A DNA stretch of 64,000 nt from positions 930,001-994,000 of the forward strand of contig NZ_FNUC01000004.1 in assembly GCF_900106035.1 (NCBI RefSeq), given 5' to 3'. This document shows positions 41,506 to 49,084 of the stretch, piece by piece. The stretch comes from Jiangella alba (GTDB lineage Bacteria > Actinomycetota > Actinomycetes > Jiangellales > Jiangellaceae). The translations under genes were made by a program, and so were the position numbers. Every line of letters starts with the position of its first letter. Position 1 is the first letter of the stretch. The notes beneath the pieces are model-generated. The model was not told the DNA's origin. It worked only from the letters and a program-made list of their open reading frames with translations, and did no database searches.

Positions 41506-42297
41506 ATGCCCGAAGGCGACACCGTCTGGCTGGCCTCCCGGCGCCTGCACGACGCCTTGGCCGGCGACGTGTTGCTGCGCACCGATTTCCGCGTCCCCCG
41601 CCTGGCGACGACCGACCTCTCCGGCCGTGCCGTCGTCGAGTCGGTGTCGCGCGGCAAGCACCTGCTGACCCGCGTCGACGGCGGGCTGACGCTGCACACG
41701 CACCTGCGGATGGACGGCGCGTGGCGGGTGTTCAAGGCCGGGCAGCCGTGGCGGGGCGGGCCCGCGTTCCAGATCCGGGTGGTGCTGGCGACGGCGCGCG
41801 CGGAAGCCGTCGGGTACCGCCTGCCGGTCGTCGAGCTGGTCCGGACGGCCGACGAGGACACCGTCGTCGGTCACCTCGGTCCCGACCTGCTGGGCGCGGA
41901 CTGGTCGGCCCCGTCCGCCGTCGAGCGGCTGTCGCGCGACCCGTCCCGGCCGGTCGGCGACGCGCTGCTGGATCAGCGGCTGCTGGCCGGCATCGGCAAC
42001 GTCTACATGAACGAGCTGTGCTTCCTCGGCGGGGTGTCGCCGTACGCTCCGGTGTCCGCCGTCCCCGGCCTCCCCTCCGTCGTCGACGAGGCGCACCGGC
42101 TGCTGCACCTCGGCATCGAGACCGGCCGCCAGGTGACGACCGGCGATCCGCGCCCGGGACGTCAGCACTGGGTCTACCGCCGCGCCCGGCGTCCGTGCTG
42201 GAAATGCGGCACCCCGATCCGCACCGGGCCGATCGGCACCGCGCCGCGTGACCGGGTCGCCTTCTGGTGCCCGCGCTGCCAGCCCGAAACCGGGTGA
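41506..42297 (+). CDS. nei2: Nei2-type formamidopyrimidine-DNA/endonuclease VIII glycosylase
   Basis: 263 residues. The mature catalytic N-terminus is Pro2-Glu3 (MPEGDTVWLA), as required for Schiff-base chemistry, with the H2TH domain ('DALLDQRLLAGIGNVYMNEL') and a C-terminal zinc finger (CWKCG ... CPRC). 'PEGDT' is the signature of Nei2-type endonuclease VIII enzymes that excise oxidised pyrimidines. The ATG at 41506 is required for the Pro2 chemistry although an upstream ATG exists at 41491. Divergent from the small hypothetical gene. Confidence 0.93.
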   Translation: MPEGDTVWLASRRLHDALAGDVLLRTDFRVPRLATTDLSGRAVVESVSRGKHLLTRVDGGLTLHTHLRMDGAWRVFKAGQPWRGGPAFQIRVVLATARAEAVGYRLPVVELVRTADEDTVVGHLGPDLLGADWSAPSAVERLSRDPSRPVGDALLDQRLLAGIGNVYMNELCFLGGVSPYAPVSAVPGLPSVVDEAHRLLHLGIETGRQVTTGDPRPGRQHWVYRRARRPCWKCGTPIRTGPIGTAPRDRVAFWCPRCQPETG

Positions 42298-42316
42298 ATC
42301 GTGTCACTGTAGGCGC

Positions 42317-42886
42317 GTGAAGAGGCTCGCGGCCGTCGCCGCCGTCCTGATGCTCGTCGCCGCCTGCTCCGACGAGCCGCCGCGCCTGTACGACCCCGGG
42401 TACGGCGCCGGGAGGGGCATCTACGACACGCGGCCGGGCCTGCCGTACGCGTTCGACGAGATGACGCTGTGCCTGGACGAACCCGGATCGGCGGTGGTGA
42501 CGGACGTGTCGCCGATCGAGCCGATCGGCGGGTTCGAGGTGCTCGGCTTCTCCGTCCTGCCGGTCGAGGGGCCGTACGTCGGCCACCTCGGGGAACCGAC
42601 CCAGCGGATGGCCGAGGCCGGCTACCCGACCCGCGGCCCGATGGTGGTCGACGACGCCTGCCCCGACGAGCAGTCGGGCGAGGGCGGCACGGTCTTCACC
42701 CTGGGTATCGAGGTCGCCTACACCGATGCGGAAGCCGGCTCCGCGAGCGGCTTCCTGGTGACCTACGAGTCCGGCGGCGAGGTCTTCACCGTGGTCAAGC
42801 CGTTCGGCATCTCGCTGTGCGCCGCCCCGCAGCAGGACCCGCCGCCACCCGAGTGCGAGACCCGCATCGTTGACATCGAAAGCTAA
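42317..42886 (+). CDS. Lipoprotein of unknown function
   Basis: 189 residues. The type II signal peptide is 'MKRLAAVAAVLMLVAAC' with the lipobox LVAAC; the mature Cys would be lipid-modified. The mature part is beta-rich with further cysteines ('MTLCLDEPG', 'VVDDACPDE', 'SLCAAPQQ', 'PPECETRI') that could form disulfides. No domain recognised. The GTG at 42317 is chosen because it gives a standard-length signal peptide. It begins 19 nt after nei2. The stop codon lies inside a palindromic operator of the next gene. Confidence 0.72.
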   Translation: MKRLAAVAAVLMLVAACSDEPPRLYDPGYGAGRGIYDTRPGLPYAFDEMTLCLDEPGSAVVTDVSPIEPIGGFEVLGFSVLPVEGPYVGHLGEPTQRMAEAGYPTRGPMVVDDACPDEQSGEGGTVFTLGIEVAYTDAEAGSASGFLVTYESGGEVFTVVKPFGISLCAAPQQDPPPPECETRIVDIES

Positions 42887-42899
42887 GCGTATTAGCTTT
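42879..42899. promoter_or_regulatory. 21-bp palindromic TetR operator
   Basis: AAAGCTAA and TTAGCTTT flank a 5-bp GCGTA centre. It lies 22 nt before the TetR start and overlaps the end of the lipoprotein gene, a classic autoregulatory TetR site. Confidence 0.7.
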
Positions 42900-42921
42900 A
42901 CGGCTATGGAGCTTCGCCACC

Positions 42922-43479
42922 ATGCCTAGGGCCGGACTGTCGACGGCGGCCGTCGTCGATGCCGCGCTCGCGGTCGTCGACGAGCAAGGGCTGGAGGCCC
43001 TGACGTTGACGGCGGTCGCGGCACGCACCGGCGTGGCGGTCCCGTCGCTGTACAAGCACGTCGGCGGCCTCGGCGAACTGCGCGTGCTGACCGGCGTGCG
43101 GGTGTTCGAGGAGGCCACCGCCCGCCTGGCCACGGTCGCCATGGGGCGCAGCCGCGACGACGCCGTCGCGGCGCTGATGCACGCCTACCGCGGCTTCGTC
43201 CTCGAGCACCCGGCCCGGTACGACGCGATGGTGGCCGACCCGCTGCACGACCCCGCCTACGCCGCCGCCGGCGCGAAGCTGCTGGAGGTGTTCCTGGCGG
43301 TGTTGCGCGGCTACGGGCTGGACGGCTCCGACGCCGTGCACGCGGTGCGCCGGCTGCGCGCCGTCGTGCACGGGTTCGTCTCGATCGAGGCGGCCGGCGG
43401 CTTCGGCATGGCCGAAGACACCGACGTCACGTACGGCCAACTCGTCGACATGTACCTCGCCAGCCTTCCCCGCGACTGA
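42922..43479 (+). CDS. TetR/AcrR family regulator
   Basis: 185 residues with a TetR head ('AAVVDAALAVVDEQGLEALTLTAVAARTGVAVPSLYKHVGGLGELRVLTG') and a C-terminal WHG/TetR_C_33-like domain ('YDAMVADPLHDPAYAAAGAKLLEVFLAVLRGYGL'). The membrane protein gene follows 11 nt later behind GGAG and is probably in the same operon. A 21-bp palindrome upstream is the probable autoregulatory site. Confidence 0.86.
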   Translation: MPRAGLSTAAVVDAALAVVDEQGLEALTLTAVAARTGVAVPSLYKHVGGLGELRVLTGVRVFEEATARLATVAMGRSRDDAVAALMHAYRGFVLEHPARYDAMVADPLHDPAYAAAGAKLLEVFLAVLRGYGLDGSDAVHAVRRLRAVVHGFVSIEAAGGFGMAEDTDVTYGQLVDMYLASLPRD

Positions 43480-43490
43480 AGGAGACCCCG

Positions 43491-44168
43491 ATGACCCCGT
43501 TCCGCAACCGGCTGGGAGCCGCCGCGCTCGCCGTGGCCGGCCTGCTGTTCCTGCTCTACCCGGCGCTTCGCCCCTGGCACGACGAGGAGACGGCGGCCGG
43601 CGCGCTGGCGTCGATGGGCTCGAACGCCTGGGTCGCGTCGCACCTGTTCGCGATGATCGGTTTCATCCTGGTGCCGTTCGGCCTGCTGGCACTGCGCGAC
43701 GCCGTGAAGGAGACGCGGGCGGAGCGCACGGCCGCCGCGTCGATCGTGATGTTCTGGATCGGCGCCGGGCTGACACTGCCGTACTACGGCGCCGAGAACT
43801 TCGCGCTGAACGCCATCGCCCATGAAGGGACCGACATCCTGGAACTGGCCGACGCCGTGCGGAACGGGTCGGTGGCCGTCACGACGTTCGGGCTCGGGCT
43901 GATCCTGCTGGGCGTCGGCGGCGTGCTGGCCGCGGTCGCCGTGTGGCGCTCGGGCGTGCTGGCCCGGTGGAGCGGCGTGCCGTTCGGCGCCGGCTTCGCG
44001 CTGTTCCTGCCGCAGTTCTTCACCCCGGCGGCCAGCCGGATCGGACACGGCGTGCTGCTCGCGGCCGGCTGTGTGCTGCTGGCCGGCGTGCTGTGGCGGG
44101 TGGGTCAGACCCGTTCGACGGTGACGTTGCCGGGGAACTCGCGGTCGGCGAACTTGCCGACGGCGTAG
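43491..44168 (+). CDS. Integral membrane protein
   Basis: 225 residues with about six hydrophobic spans ('LGAAALAVAGLLFLLYPAL', 'VASHLFAMIGFILVPFGLLAL', 'AASIVMFWIGAGLTLPYYG', 'VAVTTFGLGLILLGVGGVLAAVAVW', 'GAGFALFLPQFF', 'HGVLLAAGCVLLAGVLW'). It has no recognised transporter motif and looks like actinobacterial DUF4386-type or related small membrane proteins controlled by an adjacent TetR. The final 64 nt overlap the convergent EcsC-like gene, so its soluble C-terminal tail is encoded antisense to that gene's end. Confidence 0.7.
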   Translation: MTPFRNRLGAAALAVAGLLFLLYPALRPWHDEETAAGALASMGSNAWVASHLFAMIGFILVPFGLLALRDAVKETRAERTAAASIVMFWIGAGLTLPYYGAENFALNAIAHEGTDILELADAVRNGSVAVTTFGLGLILLGVGGVLAAVAVWRSGVLARWSGVPFGAGFALFLPQFFTPAASRIGHGVLLAAGCVLLAGVLWRVGQTRSTVTLPGNSRSANLPTA

Positions 44169-44797
44169 GTCGAGAACGCGTCGATGCCGGCGGCCACCGC
44201 GCCGCCGACCAGCGGCACCCGGCGCACCAGGGCCAGCGTGGCGTGCTTGCCGCCGATGCGGGCCACCAGCTGCGACGTGACGGCGGCGACGGCGCGCTCG
44301 ACGACCGCGGGGTCGGGCTCGTTGATGCTGGTGGCGATGTCGAACGGCCGGCCCGGGAGGTCGCGCCCGCGCAGGGCGTCTTCGACGCCGTCGCGGCCGA
44401 GCAGCGTGACCAGCGCCGCGGTGCGGACACGGGGGTCGGCGATGTCGTAGCCGCGCAGGTGCGCGATGGTGGCGGCCATGCGCAGGTGCAGGACGGCGAT
44501 GCCGGCGATGTTGGCCGGGATGGTCACCGGCATGGTGACGACGCCGCCGATGTTCGTGACGAAGCCCTGCACGCCGGCCAGCCGGACGTGCTGCTCGATG
44601 ACGTCGCGGATGGCCCGCTCGACGTCGCCGCGCTTGTCGAGATGACGGCGGGCCACCTCGCGGGCGCCCGGGAAGCCGGGGAATCCCTCGATGGCCTTGG
44701 ACATGAACTGGTTCGCGCCCCGGGCGGCGACGAGCGGCGCGGCCCGGCGCGCTGCGGTCGTGCCCGCCCAGGTTCCGATGGTCCGTCGCACACCCAT
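44105..44797 (-). CDS. EcsC family protein
   Basis: 230 residues with the EcsC pattern: 'GFPGFPGAREVARRHLDKRGDVERAIRDVIEQHVRLAGVQGFVTNIGGVVTMPVTIPANIAGIAVLHLRMAATIAHLRGYD', and the glycine-rich C-terminal 'RRVPLVGGAVAAGIDAFSTYAVGKFA'. Family members are peripheral/integral membrane proteins of unclear function, named after the third gene of the Bacillus ecs locus. TACAGT lies 6 nt before the ATG and no ribosome site is present, suggesting a leaderless transcript. Confidence 0.82.
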   Translation of the reverse strand: MGVRRTIGTWAGTTAARRAAPLVAARGANQFMSKAIEGFPGFPGAREVARRHLDKRGDVERAIRDVIEQHVRLAGVQGFVTNIGGVVTMPVTIPANIAGIAVLHLRMAATIAHLRGYDIADPRVRTAALVTLLGRDGVEDALRGRDLPGRPFDIATSINEPDPAVVERAVAAVTSQLVARIGGKHATLALVRRVPLVGGAVAAGIDAFSTYAVGKFADREFPGNVTVERV

Positions 44798-44869
44798 GTC
44801 ACCACTGTACGTGCGGAGGGCGCCGAGCGGATTACCCTGACGAAGGACCCCAACCCTTAGGGAGGCCAG

Positions 44870-45583
44870 GTGCCGGTCGAGCCACCGCCGACTCGATGGG
44901 AGCTGCCGAGCACGTCCGGCGACGACGACCTCGTCGCGTTCGGCGCCGACCTCGAGCCCGGGACGCTGCTCGCCGCGTACCGCAACGGCCTGTTCCCGAT
45001 GCCGGTCGACCAGCTGCTCGGCCGGGCCACCGACCTCGCGTGGTGGTCGCCCAACCCGCGCGGCGTGCTGCCGGTCGGCGGGCTGAAGGTGTCGCGGTCG
45101 CTGCGGCAGTCGACGCACAAGTTCGAGGTGCGGGTCGACTCCGCGTTCGCCGAGGTCATCGAGGCGTGCGCCGACCCGACCCGGCCCGGCGCATGGATCA
45201 GCGACGACATCCGCCGCGCCTACGAGCGGCTGCACCGGCTGGGCTGGGCGCACTCCATCGAGGCGTGGACGCCGGACGGTCGGCTGGCCGGCGGGCTGTA
45301 CGGCGTCGCCATCGGCGGGCTTTTCGCCGGCGAGTCGATGTTCCACGCCCGGCAGCGGTGGGGACGCGACGCGTCGAAGGTCGCGCTGGTCGCGCTGGTC
45401 GAGATGATGCGTGCCGAGCACCCCGTCGGGCGGCTGCTCGACGTGCAGTGGGGCACCCGGCACCTCGCCAGCCTGGGCGTCGTCGAGATCGCCCGGCCCG
45501 AGTACCTCAGCCGGCTGCGCCGCGCGCTGGAGCTGCCGCTGCCGCCGGCGTTCGCCGAACGCTCCGTGCACAAGGCAAAATGA
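44870..45583 (+). CDS. aat: Leucyl/phenylalanyl-tRNA-protein transferase
   Basis: 237 residues. It has the family opening 'LVAFGADLEPGTLLAAYRNGLFPMPVD', 'WWSPNPRGVLPV', and the GNAT-like core 'SIEAWTPDGRLAGGLYGVAIGGLFAGESMFHARQR'. The enzyme adds Leu or Phe from aminoacyl-tRNA to N-terminal Arg/Lys, marking proteins for ClpS/ClpAP degradation (N-degron pathway). The GTG start follows GGGAGG. The stop is 4 nt before mutM, so the two are cotranscribed. Confidence 0.93.
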   Translation: MPVEPPPTRWELPSTSGDDDLVAFGADLEPGTLLAAYRNGLFPMPVDQLLGRATDLAWWSPNPRGVLPVGGLKVSRSLRQSTHKFEVRVDSAFAEVIEACADPTRPGAWISDDIRRAYERLHRLGWAHSIEAWTPDGRLAGGLYGVAIGGLFAGESMFHARQRWGRDASKVALVALVEMMRAEHPVGRLLDVQWGTRHLASLGVVEIARPEYLSRLRRALELPLPPAFAERSVHKAK

Positions 45584-45587
45584 GCGC

Positions 45588-46451
45588 ATGCCCGAGCTGC
45601 CCGAGGTCGAAGCGCTCGCCGCCTTCCTGCGTGAGAAGGCCGTGGGCAAGGTCGTCACGCGCGTCGACGTCGCCGCCATCAGCGTGCTCAAGACGTTCGA
45701 CCCGCCGGTCACGGCGCTCGGCGGGCTCACCGTCACCGGCATCGCCCGGCACGGCAAGTTCGTCGACCTCGACTGCGACGGCGTCCACCTCGTCATCCAC
45801 CTGGCCCGGGCCGGCTGGCTGCGCTGGAGCGACGCGCTGTCGCCGAAGCCGCCGAAGCCGGGCAGCGGCCCGCTGGCGCTGCGCGTCCACCTGAACGACG
45901 AGTCCGGGTTCGACCTCACCGAGGCCGGCACCCGCAAGCGGCTGGCCGTCTACGTCGTCCGCGACCCCGCCGACGTGCCCGGCGTCTCCCGTCTCGGCGT
46001 CGACCCGCTGTCCGACGAGTTCACCGTCGACCGCCTGCAGCAGATCCTCACGAAGGCCGGCCGCGCCCAGATCAAGGGTGTGCTGCGCGACCAAGCGGTC
46101 ATCGCCGGCATCGGCAACGCCTACTCCGACGAGGTGCTGCACGCCGCGAAGCTGTCGCCGTTCCAGCCCGCGTCGGCGCTCGACGCCGACGGCGTCGCCA
46201 ACCTGCACGCCGTCATCGTCGACGAGCTGGCGACGGCGCTGAAGCGGGCCGAAGGGCTGGCCGCGAAGGACCTCAAGGACAGCAAGCGCACCAACATGCG
46301 GGTGCACGGCCGCGCCGGCGAGACCTGCCCGGTCTGCGGCGACGTCGTCCGCGAGGTGTCGTTCGCCGACTCCTCGCTGCAGTACTGCGCCACCTGCCAG
46401 ACCGGCGGCAAGATCCTCGCCGACCGGCGCATGTCGAAGCTGCTCAAGTAG
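45588..46451 (+). CDS. mutM: Formamidopyrimidine-DNA glycosylase
   Basis: 287 residues. The catalytic N-terminus MPELPEVE (Pro2, Glu3, Glu6) is followed by the N-terminal beta-sandwich, the H2TH domain ('IKGVLRDQAVIAGIGNAYSDEVL') and the C-terminal zinc finger (CPVCG ... CATC). It excises 8-oxoguanine and FAPY lesions. 'YCATCQTGGKILADRRMSKLLK' continues past the zinc finger, slightly longer than standard. Located 4 nt after aat. Together with nei2, ogt and ada-alkA it gives four base-repair genes within 7.3 kb. Confidence 0.92.
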   Translation: MPELPEVEALAAFLREKAVGKVVTRVDVAAISVLKTFDPPVTALGGLTVTGIARHGKFVDLDCDGVHLVIHLARAGWLRWSDALSPKPPKPGSGPLALRVHLNDESGFDLTEAGTRKRLAVYVVRDPADVPGVSRLGVDPLSDEFTVDRLQQILTKAGRAQIKGVLRDQAVIAGIGNAYSDEVLHAAKLSPFQPASALDADGVANLHAVIVDELATALKRAEGLAAKDLKDSKRTNMRVHGRAGETCPVCGDVVREVSFADSSLQYCATCQTGGKILADRRMSKLLK

Positions 46452-46454
46452 CCG

Positions 46455-47081
46455 TCAGAACCCGGCGGCCAGGGCGCGGGCCGTCGCTCGCGCCGCCGTC
46501 CGGCCGTCCGCGACGTCGCCCGTCGCCGCGTCCGGGCGCAGCGCGATCGTCTCGACGTCGGCCACGCCGGCCCAGCGCAGCCAGCCCTCCAGGTACGACG
46601 TCTGGAAGTCCGACCCGAACGCCGGGCCGCGGCCGGGCGCGTAGACGGCGCTGGAGTAGACGACCGCCGCCTTCTTGCCGCGCAGCAGCCCGCGGTAGCC
46701 GCTGGCCGGGTCGAACGCGAACACCAGGCCGGGCTGGCTGACGACGTCGATGAACTGCTTGAGCACGTACGGCACGCCGTGGTTCCACATCGGCACGCTG
46801 AACAGGTAGTGGTCGGCGGCGTCGAAGCGGGCGAACGCCGCGGTGACGTCGCGCCACACGTCCCGCTGCGCGGCGTCGAGGTCCTGGCCGGCGAAGACCG
46901 CCATCTTCGCGTGCGCGGCGGTCGGGCCGAACGCCGGCAGCGTGCCGTCCCACAGGTCCCAGTGGGTGATCTCGTGGTCGGGGTGCGCCTCGCGGTAGGC
47001 GGCGAGGAAGTCGTCGGCCAGCAGCAGCGACTCGGAGGTGGCGCCGCGCGGCGAGGCGGAGAGGTGCAGCAGGGTGGGCAT
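46455..47081 (-). CDS. azoR: FMN-dependent NADH-azoreductase / quinone reductase (flavodoxin-like)
   Basis: 208 residues: the FMN phosphate loop 'LHLSASPRGATSESLLLADDFLAAY', 'FSVPMWNHGVPYVLKQFIDVVSQPGLVFAFDP' (the PMxNxxxP flavodoxin_2 signature), and 'GLLRGKKAAVVYSSAVYAPGRGPAFGSDFQTSYLEGWLRWAG'. It catalyses two-electron reduction of quinones or azo compounds. AAAGGA lies upstream of the ATG. It is divergent from a TetR gene whose operator-like palindromes cover the shared promoter region, so it is probably quinone-inducible. Confidence 0.9.
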   Translation of the reverse strand: MPTLLHLSASPRGATSESLLLADDFLAAYREAHPDHEITHWDLWDGTLPAFGPTAAHAKMAVFAGQDLDAAQRDVWRDVTAAFARFDAADHYLFSVPMWNHGVPYVLKQFIDVVSQPGLVFAFDPASGYRGLLRGKKAAVVYSSAVYAPGRGPAFGSDFQTSYLEGWLRWAGVADVETIALRPDAATGDVADGRTAARATARALAAGF

Positions 47082-47095
47082 CGGAGGTCCTTTCT

Positions 47096-47107
47096 GGACT
47101 ACAGTCC
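47096..47107. promoter_or_regulatory. Operator-like palindrome between azoR and tetR genes
   Basis: GGACT-AC-AGTCC lies in the 30-bp space between the divergent azoreductase and TetR starts. A second palindrome, CGGACC-CC-GGTCCG, follows within the TetR coding start at 47129-47142. Confidence 0.5.
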
Positions 47108-47111
47108 GGTT

Positions 47112-47762
47112 GTGTCCAGTGACAAGAACGGACCCCGGTCCGTTTATTCCGAGCTGGTCGAGCTGCGGCCGGCACCGCCACCGAAGGAGCGCGCCGACGC
47201 CGCCCGCAACCGGGCCGCCGTCCTCGACGCGGCCGCCCGCCTCTTCGCCGACCACGGCGTCGACGGCGTGACGATGGACGCGGTCGCGGCGGCGGCCGGG
47301 GTCGGCAAGGGCACGGTGTTCCGGCGCTTCGGCGACAAGTCCGGGCTGGCGGTCGCGCTGCTGGACGAGCGGGAGCGGGACCTGCAGGAGGCGATCCTGT
47401 TCGGCCCGGCGCCACTGGGGCCGGACGGCGACCGCGCCGCGCCGGGCGAGCGGCTGGCGGCGTTCGTCGAGGCGTACCTCGACTACGCGCTGGGCCACCT
47501 CGACCTGCTGCGGATGTCCGAGACGGCGTCGCCGGGGGCGCGGTACCGCATCGGGGCGTACCGCTTCTGGCACCGGCACGTGACGCTGCTGCTGGCAGGG
47601 GCCCGGCCGGACGGCGACGCGGAGGCGCTGGCGCACGCCGTGCTCGCGCCGCTCGGCGCGGAGCACCTGCGCGCCGTCGTGACGGAACTCGGCGCCGCGC
47701 GCGCCCGGGCCGCCGCCCACGCCGTCGCCGCCGCGGTCGTCGCAGGGGTCGTCGCCGGCTGA
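47112..47762 (+). CDS. TetR/AcrR family regulator of the azoreductase
   Basis: 216 residues: a variable N-terminal arm (MSSDKNGPRSVYSELVELRP), then a TetR HTH ('AAVLDAAARLFADHGVDGVTMDAVAAAAGVGKGTVFRRFGDKSGLAVALL') and an Ala/Leu-rich C-terminal domain. The GTG at 47112 puts the start 30 bp from the azoR start; an in-frame start further inside would remove only the arm. Position, divergence and the intervening palindrome make azoR its likely target. A palindromic repeat element begins 8 bp after the stop. Confidence 0.82.
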   Translation: MSSDKNGPRSVYSELVELRPAPPPKERADAARNRAAVLDAAARLFADHGVDGVTMDAVAAAAGVGKGTVFRRFGDKSGLAVALLDERERDLQEAILFGPAPLGPDGDRAAPGERLAAFVEAYLDYALGHLDLLRMSETASPGARYRIGAYRFWHRHVTLLLAGARPDGDAEALAHAVLAPLGAEHLRAVVTELGAARARAAAHAVAAAVVAGVVAG

Positions 47763-47770
47763 GCCGCGCG

Positions 47771-47824
47771 CCTTTGCAATGAGCACCTATGCGCACCGGT
47801 GCGTATGGGTGCTCATTGCAAAGG
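47771..47824. repeat. Palindromic repeat element, copy 1
   Basis: Perfect 17-bp arms (47771-47787 with 47808-47824, starting CCTTTGCAATGAGCACC) surround a 20-bp centre holding CGCACCGGTGCG. In RNA the centre continues the stem with two G-U pairs, giving about 27 bp. A second copy sits at 60197-60248. Downstream to 48017 no gene is seen. Confidence 0.8.
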
Positions 47825-47979
47825 CATCGGCTGGGCCGCACGTCAACGCGCCAGCCGGGCGACTCGGCGCATCGCCGAGGCCGTTCGTGCGGACGGCACT
47901 CATCGGCGGGGGCGACGGGACCGCGGGTCAGGCGTGGGTAGCGGCGGACGAGGGGCGCCTGGCGTGCGGTCGGTCCATT

Positions 47980-47993
47980 TGTTAACGTTCACA
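47980..47993. promoter_or_regulatory. LacI-family operator upstream of the arabinose regulator
   Basis: TGTTAACGTTCACA, an imperfect palindrome with the central AACGTT typical of LacI/AraR-type operators, lies 24 bp before the regulator start. Probably autoregulatory and arabinose-responsive. Confidence 0.6.
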
Positions 47994-48017
47994 GCACGGT
48001 GGAGGGAGGCGGTGACG

Positions 48018-49043
48018 ATGACCCCCGAGCGTAGTCCGGTGATGGCCGACGTGGCACGCATCGCGGGCGTCTCGCACCAGACGGTGTCGCGCGTCCTCAA
48101 CCACCACCCCAACGTCCGCCAGACCACCCGCGACCGCGTCCTCGCGGCCATCGAGGAGCTCGGCTACCGCCGCAACCTGTCCGCGCGGGCGCTGGTCACA
48201 CGGCGTACGAACACCCTCGGCGTGGTCGCGTTCGACACCACGCTGTACGGACCGGCCAGCACGCTGTTCGGCCTGGAGCAGGCGGCCCGCGACGCCGGGT
48301 ACTTCATCAGCATCGTCAGCCTGAAGACCATCAACAAGAAGACGGTCGGCGAGGCGCTGGACTACCTCGCGGCGCAGGCGGTCGACGGGCTGATCGCCAT
48401 CGCGCCGCAGGTCGAGGCCGCGGCCGCCGTGTCCGCGCTGCAGGGACACGTCCCGGTGGTCGCGGTCGAGGGCGGCGAGGCCGACGGCATGCCGGTGGTC
48501 GCCGTCGACCAGACGCGCGGGGCCGAGCTGGCCACCCGGCACCTGCTCGACCTCGGCCACCGCACGGTGTGGCACGTCGCCGGGCCGGCCGACTGGCTGG
48601 AGGCCGAGGGCCGCCGGCGCGGCTGGCGGCGCACGCTCGAGGCCGCCGGCATCGCGCTCCCGCCGGTCGTCGAGGGCGACTGGAGCCCCCGCGCCGGCTA
48701 CGCGGCCGGCCGGCACATCGCCGACGCCGCCCGCACGGGCCGGGCCACCGCGGTGTTCGTCTCCAACGACCAGATGGCGCTCGGCCTGCTGCGCGCGCTG
48801 CACGAGGCCGGCATCCGGGTCCCTCAGGACGTCAGCATCGTCGGCTTCGACGACATCCCGGAGGCGGAGTTCCTGACGCCGCCGCTGACCACCGTCCGGC
48901 AGGACTTCGCCGAGGTCGGCCGCAAGAGCATCGCGCTGCTGCTCGACCTCATCGAGACCGGGCCGGGGCCCGATACCGCGCGCATCGTCGTCCCGCCGGC
49001 CCTCGTCACCCGCGCCAGCACCGCCCCGCCGGCGACCACCTGA
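48018..49043 (+). CDS. LacI-family transcriptional regulator of arabinose genes
   Basis: 341 residues: LacI HTH ('VMADVARIAGVSHQTVSRVLNHHPNVRQTTRDRVLAAIEELGYRRNLSARALVTRRTNTLGVV') and a periplasmic-binding-protein-like sensor domain ('DYLAAQAVDGLIAIAPQ', 'WHVAGPADWLEAEGRRRGWRRTLE', 'FVSNDQMALGLLRALHEAGIRVPQDVSIVGFDDIPEAEFLTPPLTTVRQDF'). Placement 41 nt upstream of araB on the same strand makes L-arabinose or a derivative the likely effector. The ATG at 48018 has a GGAGGGAGG site; a GTG at 48012 is possible. Confidence 0.87.
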   Translation: MTPERSPVMADVARIAGVSHQTVSRVLNHHPNVRQTTRDRVLAAIEELGYRRNLSARALVTRRTNTLGVVAFDTTLYGPASTLFGLEQAARDAGYFISIVSLKTINKKTVGEALDYLAAQAVDGLIAIAPQVEAAAAVSALQGHVPVVAVEGGEADGMPVVAVDQTRGAELATRHLLDLGHRTVWHVAGPADWLEAEGRRRGWRRTLEAAGIALPPVVEGDWSPRAGYAAGRHIADAARTGRATAVFVSNDQMALGLLRALHEAGIRVPQDVSIVGFDDIPEAEFLTPPLTTVRQDFAEVGRKSIALLLDLIETGPGPDTARIVVPPALVTRASTAPPATT

Positions 49044-49084
49044 CCACCCGAACCACCGCCCCACACCGCACCAGGGAGTCACTT

